Assembly (NCBI RefSeq): GCF_019977275.1
Contig: NZ_AP024650.1
Coordinates: 744,001-808,000, forward strand
Direction: 5' to 3'
DNA from: Arthrobacter sp. StoSoilB19
GTDB lineage: Bacteria > Actinomycetota > Actinomycetes > Actinomycetales > Micrococcaceae
DNA: 64,000 nucleotides
Shown here: piece after piece, positions 17,889 through 27,604 of the stretch
How positions within the stretch are numbered: position 1 is the stretch's first letter
Layout of the letters: the number at the start of each line of letters is the position of its first letter
Program-made: the position numbers and the translations under genes
Notes under the pieces: model-generated
Told to the model about the DNA's origin: nothing
Seen by the model: the letters and a program-made list of their open reading frames with translations, nothing else
The model's database searches: none

Positions 17889-19988
17889 ATGCCGCTCTTC
17901 GACACTGCTTCCGCCATGGATGCCTCCTCGGCTGTTCCCCTCGGTGTCAGCGTTCCGCGCGCTGATTCCGGCGGTACCCGCCACCACGCCGGCGCGCGCG
18001 CCAACGTCGCCTGCCTTGCCCCCGGGGTGTCCAGCCTGGACATCGTGTACTGCCCTCCGGGCGGCCAGTGGCGGGTCCAGACGCTGCCCAACGTTACGCG
18101 CGGCGTCCATCACGGCATTGTCGAGGACCTGCCCTACGGATCGCACTACGGCTTCTGTCCCACGCCGGACCGTCAAATCCTGCCCTCCGGGCTTCCTGCA
18201 GGCAATGGGAACGGTTCCGGCAGCCAGCCCCTGCTCCTGGACCCCTATGGCCGGGGAGTGGACCAGCGCGACGGCGTCCTCACCAGCGTCCGGACCGCAA
18301 CCGACTTCGACTGGGGGTCGGACGAACGCCTGCGCCTTCCCTGGCGCAACACGATCGTGTACGAAGCCCATGTCCGTGGCCAGAGCATGCTCCATCCCGA
18401 CGTGCCGGAAGAGCTGAGGGGCACCTATGCCGGCCTGGCCCACCCAGCCGTGGTGGAGCACCTGACCAGCCTGGGCGTTACCTCCGTCCAGCTCCTGCCC
18501 GTGCACTTCCACGTCGATGAGCCGCACCTGCAGGACCTGGGACTGACCAACTACTGGGGGTACAACACCGCTGCGTTCTTCGCCTTGCACCCCGGGTACG
18601 CCACCCGGGCCGCCCGGGAGGAAGGCCCGCAGGCTGTCCAGGATGAGTTCAAGGCCATGGTCAAGGCACTCCACGAGGCCGGGCTGGAGGTCATCCTCGA
18701 CGTCGTCTACAACCACACCGCCGAGGCCGGACCGGGCGGGCCGGTCCTGAGCTTCCGCGGACTGGGGGAGGACACCTACTACCGCGTGGACGGTCACGGC
18801 AGGTACATCGACACGACGGGCTGCGGCAACACGCTGAACTTCGCGGACCAGCGCGTGGTCCAGCTGGTGACCGATTCCCTCCGGTACTGGGTGGACGAAT
18901 ACCACATTGACGGATTCCGGTTCGACCTGGCCGTCACGCTCTGCCGGGACGCCGCGAACGAATTCGACCCCGAACATCCCTTCCTCACCGCTGTCGCCGC
19001 CGACCCCGTGCTGTCCGAGGTCAAGCTGATTGCCGAGCCCTGGGACATTGGCTACGGAGGCTGGCAGACAGGCCGCTTCCCGCCCGGATGGGTGGACTGG
19101 AACGACCACTTCCGGGACGCCGTCCGTACCTTTTGGCTGGCAGACCGTGCCGCCATCGACACTGGCGGGCACGGCGGGACCATGGCCAAACTCGCCGACG
19201 CCCTGTCCGGTTCCGCCAGCCTCTTCCAAGCGTCCGGCCGGTCACGCCTGGCATCGGTCAACTTCGTCACCGCCCACGACGGCTTCACCATGAACGACCT
19301 CGTGTCCTACGACCGCAAGCACAACGAGGCCAACGGCGAAGAGAACAGGGACGGGCACGGGGACAACCGCAGCTACAACCACGGCGTGGAGGGCCCCACC
19401 GAGAACGGTGTGATCCTCGCCCGGCGGGCGCAGTCGCGGCGGAACCTGATGGCATCACTGATGGTTTCGCTGGGGGTTCCTATGATCACCGCCGGGGACG
19501 AGCTCGCCCGGACGCAGCAGGGGAACAACAACGCCTATTGCCAGGACAATGCCATCACCTGGCTTGACTGGACCATGACGCCGGAAGCGCACGAAATGCT
19601 GCGCAGCACCAAACGGTACATCCGCCTGCGCAAGGAGTTCCTGGCTGCCCAGCCGCATGATTTCCCGGTGCGGGACGAGCAGTCCTACCTCTACTGGTTC
19701 GACCAGCACGGCCAGCCCATGTCCGCTGAACGCTGGAACGATCCGCACCACCGCGTCATGCAGCTCCTGCTGGGTGACGACGGCGGCGAACTGGCCGGCC
19801 TGGTGGTAGTGAACGGCAGTGCCTCGGACGTCACGGTCACCCTGCCGGACGCCGGGAGGAAGAATCCAAGCCTGTTCGAGCTTCGGCTGACCACCTCGCC
19901 CCGCCACAAGCAGCGGCAAGGCATCCAGGTGGCTTCGGGGGAAACCGACCTGGCCGAGGCCAACTCCATCAGCATCTACCGCACGTAG
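17889..19988 (+). CDS. glgX: Glycogen debranching enzyme GlgX (GH13)
   Basis: A 699-residue isoamylase-type enzyme that hydrolyses alpha-1,6 branches left by phosphorylase. An N-terminal CBM48-like domain is followed by the catalytic barrel: VVYNHTAEAG (region I), IDGFRFDLAVTL with the nucleophile Asp (II), KLIAEPWDIG with the acid Glu (III) and VTAHDGFTMNDLVSYDRKHNEANGEEN (IV and the GlgX loop). I chose ATG 17889 with AGGTGA upstream; GTG 17880 and ATG 17883 are alternatives. Five bases separate it from the RNase gene downstream. Confidence 0.92.
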   Translation: MPLFDTASAMDASSAVPLGVSVPRADSGGTRHHAGARANVACLAPGVSSLDIVYCPPGGQWRVQTLPNVTRGVHHGIVEDLPYGSHYGFCPTPDRQILPSGLPAGNGNGSGSQPLLLDPYGRGVDQRDGVLTSVRTATDFDWGSDERLRLPWRNTIVYEAHVRGQSMLHPDVPEELRGTYAGLAHPAVVEHLTSLGVTSVQLLPVHFHVDEPHLQDLGLTNYWGYNTAAFFALHPGYATRAAREEGPQAVQDEFKAMVKALHEAGLEVILDVVYNHTAEAGPGGPVLSFRGLGEDTYYRVDGHGRYIDTTGCGNTLNFADQRVVQLVTDSLRYWVDEYHIDGFRFDLAVTLCRDAANEFDPEHPFLTAVAADPVLSEVKLIAEPWDIGYGGWQTGRFPPGWVDWNDHFRDAVRTFWLADRAAIDTGGHGGTMAKLADALSGSASLFQASGRSRLASVNFVTAHDGFTMNDLVSYDRKHNEANGEENRDGHGDNRSYNHGVEGPTENGVILARRAQSRRNLMASLMVSLGVPMITAGDELARTQQGNNNAYCQDNAITWLDWTMTPEAHEMLRSTKRYIRLRKEFLAAQPHDFPVRDEQSYLYWFDQHGQPMSAERWNDPHHRVMQLLLGDDGGELAGLVVVNGSASDVTVTLPDAGRKNPSLFELRLTTSPRHKQRQGIQVASGETDLAEANSISIYRT

Positions 19989-19993
19989 CTCAC

Positions 19994-20482
19994 ATGCGGA
20001 ACCGCTCCATCCTCCCCCTGCTCCTGGCCGTGCTGGTAGTGCTGGCCATCGTGGCGTTCGGCGGTGCCGGGCTGCTGGGCCGGCAGACGGAAGGCACGAC
20101 GCCGGAAACTGCTTCCAGCCGCACCCCCACACCGGGCGGAGCGGCAACGTCCCCGGCAGCGAAGCAGTCCCCGCCGCAGCGGGGCGCGAACCCGTCCAGC
20201 CTGCCGGAGATCAGGGAGTCCGCCCTTCCCGTGGAGGGCCGCCGGGTGCTGGGGCTGATCCGGGCGGGCGGTCCGTTCCAGTACAGCCAGGACCAGCAGG
20301 TGTTCGGCAACTTCGAGCGGGTCCTGCCGGTCCGGAACCGTGGCTACTACCGCGAGTACACCGTCCCCACCCCCGGCGAACCGGACCGGGGCGCACGGCG
20401 CATCGTCGCCGGTGACGGCGGGGAGAAGTATTACACCAGTGACCACTACGCAACGTTCAAGTACATAGCGGAAGGCAGCTAG
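19994..20482 (+). CDS. Secreted guanyl-specific ribonuclease, RNase Sa/barnase (N1/T1) family
   Basis: A 162-residue exported ribonuclease. Residues 8-28 are a signal or anchor helix and 30-70 a Pro/Ser/Thr-rich linker. The mature domain from about residue 75 closely follows Streptomyces RNase Sa. Catalytic residues are all present: Glu121 in YYREYTVPTPG, Arg in RGARRI (135-136) and His151 in SDHYATF. QYSQDQQVFGNFERVLP is the guanine-recognition loop. It lies 5 bases after glgX and 7 bases before a barstar gene, so the three are likely cotranscribed. Cysteines of RNase Sa are absent. An intercellular toxin or scavenging role is inference. Confidence 0.9.
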   Translation: MRNRSILPLLLAVLVVLAIVAFGGAGLLGRQTEGTTPETASSRTPTPGGAATSPAAKQSPPQRGANPSSLPEIRESALPVEGRRVLGLIRAGGPFQYSQDQQVFGNFERVLPVRNRGYYREYTVPTPGEPDRGARRIVAGDGGEKYYTSDHYATFKYIAEGS

Positions 20483-20489
20483 CGCAACC

Positions 20490-20846
20490 ATGAGAATCTT
20501 CTCCGGCGACACCTGGACCCTGGAAGAACTGCAGGAACAGGTGGCGGATGCCGGCCGGCGCAGCGTGGTGGTCCCACCCGCGGACAGCAAACGCGCCGTC
20601 CTGGAAACCTTCGGTGAGGTCCTGGATTTTCCCGAACACTATGGCGTTAACCTGGACGCGCTGAACGACTCGCTCCACGACTTCGCGGACAGCATCACCG
20701 ACAATGGCAACCCGCCCGTCACGGTCCTGTGGCAGGTGGCTGCCCCGTTCCGCAGCGACAGGTCGTTCGGGATCATCTGCGAAATCCTGCAGGACGCCGA
20801 ACGGTACGCGGGCAATGACCTTGCCGTCACCGCCGTCATGCTCTGA
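20490..20846 (+). CDS. Barstar family ribonuclease inhibitor
   Basis: A 118-residue cytoplasmic protein without signal peptide. The barstar signature is DFPEHYGVNLDALNDSLHDF (about residues 50-69); the two Asp residues that plug the barnase active site (equivalent to barstar D35 and D39) are both kept. It is about 30 residues longer than Bacillus barstar. Directly behind the RNase gene, it is the expected immunity protein, protecting the producer before export. ATG 20490 is preceded by a weak ribosome-binding site. Confidence 0.9.
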   Translation: MRIFSGDTWTLEELQEQVADAGRRSVVVPPADSKRAVLETFGEVLDFPEHYGVNLDALNDSLHDFADSITDNGNPPVTVLWQVAAPFRSDRSFGIICEILQDAERYAGNDLAVTAVML

Positions 20847-20900
20847 CCCGGCTCCCGTCCTGAAAGTCCCGTTCCTCCCCAAGGGACCGGGCACACGCGG

Positions 20901-22687
20901 CTAGCCCTCCGGTCGCTCCTCGTGCGCGGCATAGGTGTCCAGCAGCGCAGAGGCCCGGCCGCCGTCGTCCTCCGCTGACAGCCCTTTCCGCATGTTCTCC
21001 GCCTTCTGGCGCCCGGCCGGGAACGGCGGAAGCAACGGGACCTCGGGGTCGGCCAGTACCTCGATCACCACGGGGCAGTCCGCGGCGAAGGCCTGGTCCC
21101 AGGCGTCTGCGATTTGCTCCGGGGCCTCCACCCGGATGCCCCTCAAACCCAGCAGTTCCGCGTAGCCGGCGAACGGAAAATCGGGAAGCTCCTGGCTTGC
21201 GGCAAACCTCGGCTCGGCCTCCGACTCACGCTGCTCCCACGTGACCTCGGTAAGTTCCCGGTTGTTGAAGACGCACACCACGAACCGTGGGTCCTGCCAC
21301 TGGCGCCACCTGTGCGCCACCGTGACCAGCTCGGCCACGCCCAGCATCTGCATGGCACCGTCCCCGGCCAGGGCCACGAGCGGGCGGTCCGGATGCGCCA
21401 GCTTGGCGGCAATCCCGTAAGGGATGGCGCAGCCCATGCTGGCCAGCGTCCCGGACAGGTGCGCCGGGACGTTCAGGGGCAGCACCAGTTGACGGGCATA
21501 CCAGTAAACACAACTTCCGACGTCGACACTCAGCTGGGCGTTCTCCGGCAGCCTGCCGTTAAGCTCACGCACCACACGTTCAGGATTAATGGGGCTCGCC
21601 GCAACTGCAGCCCGGTCTGCCGAGAGGATGCGCCACCGGCTGACGGCCTCCTCCACATCTGAACGCCATTGGGTGCGTGGGCGGTGTTCCAGCCGTTGGT
21701 TCAAGGCTTCCAGGGCGGACGCGGCGTCTCCCGCCAGGCCCACCTCCACGGGGTAGCGGTTGCCGATCTTCTTCTCGTCAATGTCGATCTGCACGGCGCG
21801 CGCGGCCCCGGGCGGCGGGTAGAACTCGGTCCAGGGGTCGTTGGAACCCACTATGAGGAGGGCGTCGCAATTGCCCAGAAGGTGGGCACTGGCCGTGGTG
21901 CCCAGATGCCCCATGGTTCCCACCGCGAAGGGCAGGTTCTCATCCACGTAGGGCTTGCCCAGGAGGCTGGTGGCGATGCCGGCCCCAAGCTTTTCCGCCA
22001 CGGCAACCACTTCCTTGCCGGCGTGCCTGGCACCCTGGCCCACCAGGAGGGCACCCTCTCTGCGGAATTGAGGAGGGCAGCTGCGGCGGCCAGGTCTTCC
22101 CCGCGGGGGCTCTTGGCCGCAGCACTCCAGGAGGGGGCTGTGACAACGATGCCGTGCAGCTGCTCCAGCTCCGGGGCAGGCGCGGACTGCACGTCATGCG
22201 GAATGATGACCACGCAGGGGGAGGAGGTTGCCTTCGCCGTCCGGAAGGCACGGTCCAGCACCATGGGCACCTGCTCGGGCGCGCTCACCAGCTGCACGAA
22301 CTGGGAGGCGACGTCCTTGAACAAGGCGTTGAGGTCGATTTCCTGCATGTAGGCCGAACCCAGCACGGTGCGGCTCTGCTGCCCCACGATGGCCACCACC
22401 GGCACGCCGTCCAGCTTCGCGTCGTACAGCCCGTTGAGCAGATGGACGGCGCCGGGGCCTTGGGTGGAGGTCACCACGCCCACTCCGCCCGTGTACTTGG
22501 CATGGCCCACGGCCATAAAGGGCGCCGACTCCTCATGCCGGGCCTGGACGAACTCAACCCGTCCATCGGTGCGGCGCAGGGCACCCATGAATCCGTTGAT
22601 GCCGTCCCCGCTGTAGCCGAAGACCCGCCCCACACCCCACGTGGTGAGGCGCTCCACGATCACATCCGCTAACGTACGTTCGGTCAT
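20901..22687 (-). pseudogene. Frameshifted thiamine-pyrophosphate enzyme, pyruvate oxidase/PoxB-like
   Basis: Two overlapping frames together give about 595 residues of a ThDP enzyme. The first frame starts at ATG 22687 (GGAGGG upstream) with the PYR domain: GYSGDGINGFM and the catalytic-type Glu in ARHEESAPFMAVGHAKYTG. After LLNSAERV near 22052 homology moves to the other frame (GQGARHAGKEVVAVAEKL), continues through the central domain, and ends with the ThDP motif GDGAMQML...NN. One missing G in the coding strand (C on plus) near 22050-22053 explains it. Either a real null mutation or a sequencing error; all else looks intact. Family enzymes decarboxylate pyruvate to acetate or acetyl-phosphate. 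Confidence 0.8.
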
Positions 22688-22750
22688 TGCGCCCTCCTGC
22701 GTCGGGTTGGTCCCTGCCTGCCCAGGAGCCGTACCCATCGGAGCGGCGGG

Positions 22751-25369
22751 CTAAGCGTTGACGATCAGCCCCAGCTCCGCCTTGGAGGCCAGTGCTTCAT
22801 GCCGGGGCAGTACGCGGACGGTGTATCCGAACGGTCCGGAGCGGTCGATCACCAGCGAACCGCTGAACAGGTGCCGTCCGTTGCCAAGGTCCTCCTTCAC
22901 CTGCAGCTCCATCATGGTGATGTCTGCCAGGGCGTCGTTCTCTTCGGCCCGGCCATAAGCCACTTCCACGCAGACATCCTCGGGGGTGAGGGCATTCAGC
23001 GCTATGTAGGCGTTGACCTGCAGTGTGTCGCCGATCTGCGGATCCTCGGACACACCCACGGAATCCACGTGCTCCACGTGCACCTGGGGCCAGGCCAAGC
23101 GGACCTTGGCCGACCACGACGCCAGGGCACGGGCCTGGGCATAGGAGTTGGCGGTGGCGCTGCGGCCGGCTTCGGCGGCGGGGCGGTACAGGATGTTCAC
23201 GTAGTCGCGGAGCATGCGCTCCGCGGAAACGGCCGGACCCAGGTGGGACAGGGTGTGCTTGATCATGGACACCCAGTGCGTGGGGACCTTCTCGCTCCTG
23301 GTGGTCGAAGGCCCGGCAGCTCCTGCCCCCTCGGATACCGTGCTCCCGTAGAAGCGCGGTGCCACCTGTGTTTCAAGCAGCTCGTACAGCGCCGCCGCCT
23401 CGATGTCGTCGCGTTCCTCGGGGGAGGCGTCGTTGTTGGCGGTGGGAATCGCCCAGCCGTTCTCGCCGTCGTACATCTCATCCCACCAGCCGTCCAGGAC
23501 GGACAGGTTCAGCGAGCCGTTCAGCGCCGCCTTCATGCCGGAGGTCCCGCAGGCCTCCAGCGGCCGCAGCGGGTTGTTCAGCCAGACGTCACAGCCCGGG
23601 AACAAGGTCCTGGCCATGGCGATGTCGTAGTTGGGCAGGAACGCGATACGGTGCCGCACCTCGGGATCGTCCGTGAAGCGCACCAGGTCCTGGATCATTT
23701 TCTTCCCGGCATCATCGGCAGGGTGCGACTTTCCAGCGATGACCAGCTGGATGGGGTGCTCCTTGTGCAGCAGCAGCGCCTTGAGCCGGGCAGGTTCGCG
23801 CAGCATCAGGGTGAGCCGCTTGTAAGTGGGCACCCGGCGGGCAAAACCGATGGTCAGCACATCCGGGTCCAGGACGCTGTCCGTCCAGCCCAGCTCGGCG
23901 TCGGCCGCGCCGCGCTTCTTCCAGGCAGCGCGCAGCCTGCGGCGGACGTCCTCCACCAGCGCAGCCCGCATCTCCCGGCGGAGCGCCCAGACATCGGCGT
24001 CGCTGACGTTGTAGGCCAGGTCCCATTTGCCCAGCGCTTCCGCCTCGCTGCCGAACTGGTCGCGGGCCAGTTTGGAGATGCGGCTGTCCACCCAGGTGGG
24101 TACGTGCACGCCGTTGGTAACCGAGGTGATGGGCACCTCGGAGTGGTCGAAGCCCGGCCACAGGGCGGAGAACATGCCGCGGGACACTTCGCCGTGCAGT
24201 TTGGCCACGCCGTTGGCGCGCTGGGCAAGGCGCAGGCCCATCACCGCCATGTTGAAGACGGACGGGTTGCCGTCCGCATAGTTTTCCCTGCCCAGTTCCA
24301 GGATCCGGTCCAGCGGCACCGCGGGAGCCAGGCCGGCCTGGAAGAAGTGGCTGATCTGGTTGATTTCGAACCTGTCAATGCCTGCCGGGACGGGCGTGTG
24401 CGTTGTGAACACCGTGGAGGCACGCCCCGCGGCCAGTGCTTCGTCGAAGCTCAGGGCCTGTTCACCGGACATCAGCTCCTGGATGCGTTCGATCCCAAGG
24501 AACCCGGCGTGCCCTTCATTGGTGTGGAACACCTCCGGTGCGGCGCAGCCTGTCAGCTTCTGGAAAGCGCGCAGGGCCTTGACGCCGCCCATGCCGAGCA
24601 GGAGTTCCTGCTGCAGCCGGTGGTCGCCGCCGCCCCCGTACAGCCGGTCCGTGATGCTGCGGGCGGCATCGTCGTTGCCCGGCACGTTGGAGTCCAGCAG
24701 GAGCAGGGGAACGCGTCCGACGTCGGCACGCCAGATGTGTGCCAGCAGCCGCCTTCCGTTGGGGAGGGGGAGTGAGATCTGCAGGGCCTTGCCGTTGCCG
24801 TCGGGGGACGGCTCGCGGAGCAAGGTCAGGGGCAGCCCGTCCGGATCCAGGACCGGGTAGGTCTCCTGCTGCCAGGCATCGCGCGAGAGTGATTGCTTGA
24901 AATAACCCGCCTGGTACAGCAGGCCCACCCCGATCAGGGGAACACCCAGGTCCGAGGCAGCCTTCAAGTGGTCACCGGCCAGGATGCCCAGGCCGCCCGA
25001 ATACTGGGGGAGGACCTCGGTAATGCCGAACTCGGGGGAGAAGTAGGCGATGGAGGCGGGGGCGTCCGGGCCCAGGCCCTGGTACCAGCGGGGTTCCTCA
25101 AGGTACCGGTCGAGGTCCTCTTCGGCAGCCCGCACCCGGTCCACCACTGACTGGTCCGCGGCGAGCCGCTGGAATTCCTCGCGGCTGACCATTCCCAGGA
25201 AGCCGATGGGATCCTGCCCGCTTTCCTCCCAGAGGCGCGGGTTCAGTGCCGCGAAAAGCTCCCGCGTGGGCCGGTGCCAGGACCACCGCAAGTTGCTGGC
25301 CAGCCTGGCCAGGGGCCGGATGGGCTCGGGGAGGACTGTACGGACCGTAAACCTGCGGATTGCCTTCAC
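22751..25369 (-). CDS. glgP: Alpha-glucan (glycogen) phosphorylase
   Basis: About 872 residues; releases glucose-1-phosphate from alpha-1,4-glucan. The N-terminal domain has LASNLRWSWHRPTRELF, typical of the actinobacterial alpha-glucan phosphorylase group. IAYFSPEFGITEVLPQYSGGLGILAGDHLKAASDLG is family-diagnostic, and the PLP lysine lies in EACGTSGMKAALNGSLN. I use GTG 25369 (VKAIRRFTVRTV); in-frame GTG 25378 and ATG 25393 are possible, and the frame stays open to 25492 without family-like sequence. It is divergent from glgE across about 150 bp and fits a shared control region. Confidence 0.92.
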   Translation of the reverse strand: MKAIRRFTVRTVLPEPIRPLARLASNLRWSWHRPTRELFAALNPRLWEESGQDPIGFLGMVSREEFQRLAADQSVVDRVRAAEEDLDRYLEEPRWYQGLGPDAPASIAYFSPEFGITEVLPQYSGGLGILAGDHLKAASDLGVPLIGVGLLYQAGYFKQSLSRDAWQQETYPVLDPDGLPLTLLREPSPDGNGKALQISLPLPNGRRLLAHIWRADVGRVPLLLLDSNVPGNDDAARSITDRLYGGGGDHRLQQELLLGMGGVKALRAFQKLTGCAAPEVFHTNEGHAGFLGIERIQELMSGEQALSFDEALAAGRASTVFTTHTPVPAGIDRFEINQISHFFQAGLAPAVPLDRILELGRENYADGNPSVFNMAVMGLRLAQRANGVAKLHGEVSRGMFSALWPGFDHSEVPITSVTNGVHVPTWVDSRISKLARDQFGSEAEALGKWDLAYNVSDADVWALRREMRAALVEDVRRRLRAAWKKRGAADAELGWTDSVLDPDVLTIGFARRVPTYKRLTLMLREPARLKALLLHKEHPIQLVIAGKSHPADDAGKKMIQDLVRFTDDPEVRHRIAFLPNYDIAMARTLFPGCDVWLNNPLRPLEACGTSGMKAALNGSLNLSVLDGWWDEMYDGENGWAIPTANNDASPEERDDIEAAALYELLETQVAPRFYGSTVSEGAGAAGPSTTRSEKVPTHWVSMIKHTLSHLGPAVSAERMLRDYVNILYRPAAEAGRSATANSYAQARALASWSAKVRLAWPQVHVEHVDSVGVSEDPQIGDTLQVNAYIALNALTPEDVCVEVAYGRAEENDALADITMMELQVKEDLGNGRHLFSGSLVIDRSGPFGYTVRVLPRHEALASKAELGLIVNA

Positions 25370-25522
25370 CTGCGTCACACTAATCGACAACATGCGCGGC
25401 TGGAACCAGCTTTCGGTTTCTTTTGGGTAAATGACAGGGGCGTGAAGAAATTGGGCCGCGGCGCGAGGAATTTTAGTGAGCACGCTTAGCAATCCTGGCC
25501 ATTTCTCGCTAACGTCGAGCCT

Positions 25523-27604
25523 GTGACGACTAACTCAGGAACCAGTGCCGCATCCACCAAAATGCCCCAGCGCCGTATCACGGAGGGCCTTCGGTTCGGG
25601 CGTTTTCCCATTACCGCAGTGCAGCCCGTCGTCGAGGGCGGCAAGTTTCCGGCCAAAGCCCTGCCCGGCGAAGCCATCGTGGTGGGCGCCACCGCCTTCC
25701 GCGAAGGGCATGACCAGCTCGGTGTGAGCGCCGTGCTCCTGGACCCCTCCGGCGCGGAGCGCCAGCGTGTGCGGCTCGCGCCGCCCCGCGGGGAACGCGG
25801 CATGGGAACGGACCGCTGGGAAGGCGTGCTCACGCCGTCGGAAACCGGGAACTGGTCCTTTGTGATCGAAGCCTGGCACGACCGCTACGGCACCTGGCAC
25901 CACAACGCCGAGGTGAAGATCGACGCCGGGATCGACGTCGAACTCATGCTTACCGAAGGTGCCAAACTGCTGGGCGAAGCGTCCACCGAGGACTTCCGGG
26001 ACGAGGTGGACCGGGCAGCGCTGCGGCACGCCTCCGACGTCCTGGCCGACCAGTCCCGCAGCACCGAGGAACGGCTCGGGGCAGGGTTCAGCCAGGAAAT
26101 CGCTGACATCGTGGCCCGGCAGCCCATCCGGGAACTGGTGACGGTTTCCGAGAAGTTCCCCCTCCTGGTGGAGCGGGACCGCGCCGGCCGCGGCGCCTGG
26201 TACGAGTTCTTCCCCCGCTCTGAAGGCGCGGTCAAGGACCACAACACGGGCGCTTGGACGTCAGGAAACTTCCGGACCGCGGCAAGGCGGCTCGACGCCG
26301 TGGCCGCCATGGGCTTCGACGTCCTGTACATGCCGCCCATCCATCCCATCGGCGTGCAGCACCGCAAGGGACCCAACAACACCCTGGTTGCCGGCCCCAA
26401 TGATCCCGGCTCGCCCTGGGCCATTGGAGCCAAGGAGGGCGGCCATGACGCCATCCACCCCGACCTCGGTTCCTTCGGGGACTTCGACGCCTTCGTGGCG
26501 CGGGCCAACGAACTGGGCCTGGAAGTTGCCCTGGACCTTGCGCTTCAGGCAGCCCCGGACCACCCTTGGGTGGAGTCCCATCCGGAATGGTTCACCACCC
26601 GGGTGGACGGCAGCATTGCCTACGCCGAAAACCCGCCGAAGAAGTACCAGGACATATATCCGCTCAATTTCGATAATGATCCTGAAGGGCTTTCCCGGGA
26701 AATTCTGCGGATTGTCCTGTTGTGGGTCAGCCACGGCGTAAAGATTTTCCGGGTGGATAACCCGCATACCAAACCGGTGTGGTTCTGGGAATGGCTTATT
26801 GCCGAAGTGAATAAAACGGTCCCGGGCGTGGTGTTCCTCGCCGAAGCGTTCACCCGCCCCGCCATGATGCACGCACTGGGCAGGGCCGGCTTCCAGCAGT
26901 CCTACACCTACTTCACCTGGCGCAACACCAAGAAGGAGATCGAGGCGTACTTCGACGAAGTCAGCCACGAATCCCCGGCCTTCTTCCGCCCCAACTTCTT
27001 CGTCAACACCCCGGACATCCTGACCGAATACCTGCAGTACGGCGGCCCCGCCGCGTTCCGGATCCGGGCGGTCCTTGCCTCCACCGGAAGCCCGCTCTGG
27101 GGCGTCTACGCCGGCTACGAACTGTACGAGCATGTGGCCCGGCCCGGCGCCGAGGAGTACATCGACAACGAGAAGTTCGAGTACAAGGCCCGCGACTGGG
27201 ACGCCGCAGCCGAGTCCGGGCGCTCGCTGGCACCGTACATCACACGGCTGAACCACATCCGCCGTGACCACCCGGCGCTGCTGGACCTTCAGAACCTGAC
27301 GGTCCACCAGAGCACGGACGAATCCACGGTGGTGTACTCCAAGCACAAGACCCTTCCCGACGGGACCAAGGACACCATCATCGTGGTGGTCAACGTGGAC
27401 CCGCATGTCACCAAGGAAAGCAGCGTGGTGCTGGACCTGGCAGCCCTGGAGCTCGATCCGCAGGACCGCACCCCGGGCGGCGGCTTCTACGTTGACGACC
27501 TGATCTCCGGCCAAAGCTGGGAGTGGGGCGAGTACAACTATGTGCGGCTCGACCCGCACGTGGAACCGGCCCACATCCTGAGCGTGAGGAGAATGCATTC
27601 GTGA
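25523..27604 (+). CDS. glgE: Alpha-1,4-glucan:maltose-1-phosphate maltosyltransferase GlgE (GH13_3)
   Basis: A 693-residue enzyme transferring maltose from alpha-maltose-1-phosphate to glucan chains. An N-terminal beta domain (25-115), the GlgE-specific helical insert, and a GH13 barrel follow. MPPIHPIGVQHRKGPNN is family-typical, FRVDNPHTKPVWFWEWLI holds the nucleophile Asp, and VVFLAEAFTRP the acid Glu. GTG 25523 is the start. Its stop overlaps the treS start (GTGA). Gene order glgE-treS-mak/glgB is the classical GlgE pathway operon. Confidence 0.95.
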   Translation: MTTNSGTSAASTKMPQRRITEGLRFGRFPITAVQPVVEGGKFPAKALPGEAIVVGATAFREGHDQLGVSAVLLDPSGAERQRVRLAPPRGERGMGTDRWEGVLTPSETGNWSFVIEAWHDRYGTWHHNAEVKIDAGIDVELMLTEGAKLLGEASTEDFRDEVDRAALRHASDVLADQSRSTEERLGAGFSQEIADIVARQPIRELVTVSEKFPLLVERDRAGRGAWYEFFPRSEGAVKDHNTGAWTSGNFRTAARRLDAVAAMGFDVLYMPPIHPIGVQHRKGPNNTLVAGPNDPGSPWAIGAKEGGHDAIHPDLGSFGDFDAFVARANELGLEVALDLALQAAPDHPWVESHPEWFTTRVDGSIAYAENPPKKYQDIYPLNFDNDPEGLSREILRIVLLWVSHGVKIFRVDNPHTKPVWFWEWLIAEVNKTVPGVVFLAEAFTRPAMMHALGRAGFQQSYTYFTWRNTKKEIEAYFDEVSHESPAFFRPNFFVNTPDILTEYLQYGGPAAFRIRAVLASTGSPLWGVYAGYELYEHVARPGAEEYIDNEKFEYKARDWDAAAESGRSLAPYITRLNHIRRDHPALLDLQNLTVHQSTDESTVVYSKHKTLPDGTKDTIIVVVNVDPHVTKESSVVLDLAALELDPQDRTPGGGFYVDDLISGQSWEWGEYNYVRLDPHVEPAHILSVRRMHS

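Noticed and set aside
22799-24775. A 658-codon plus-strand frame opposite glgP
   Set aside because: Antisense to a clear phosphorylase with PLP site; no domain of its own.
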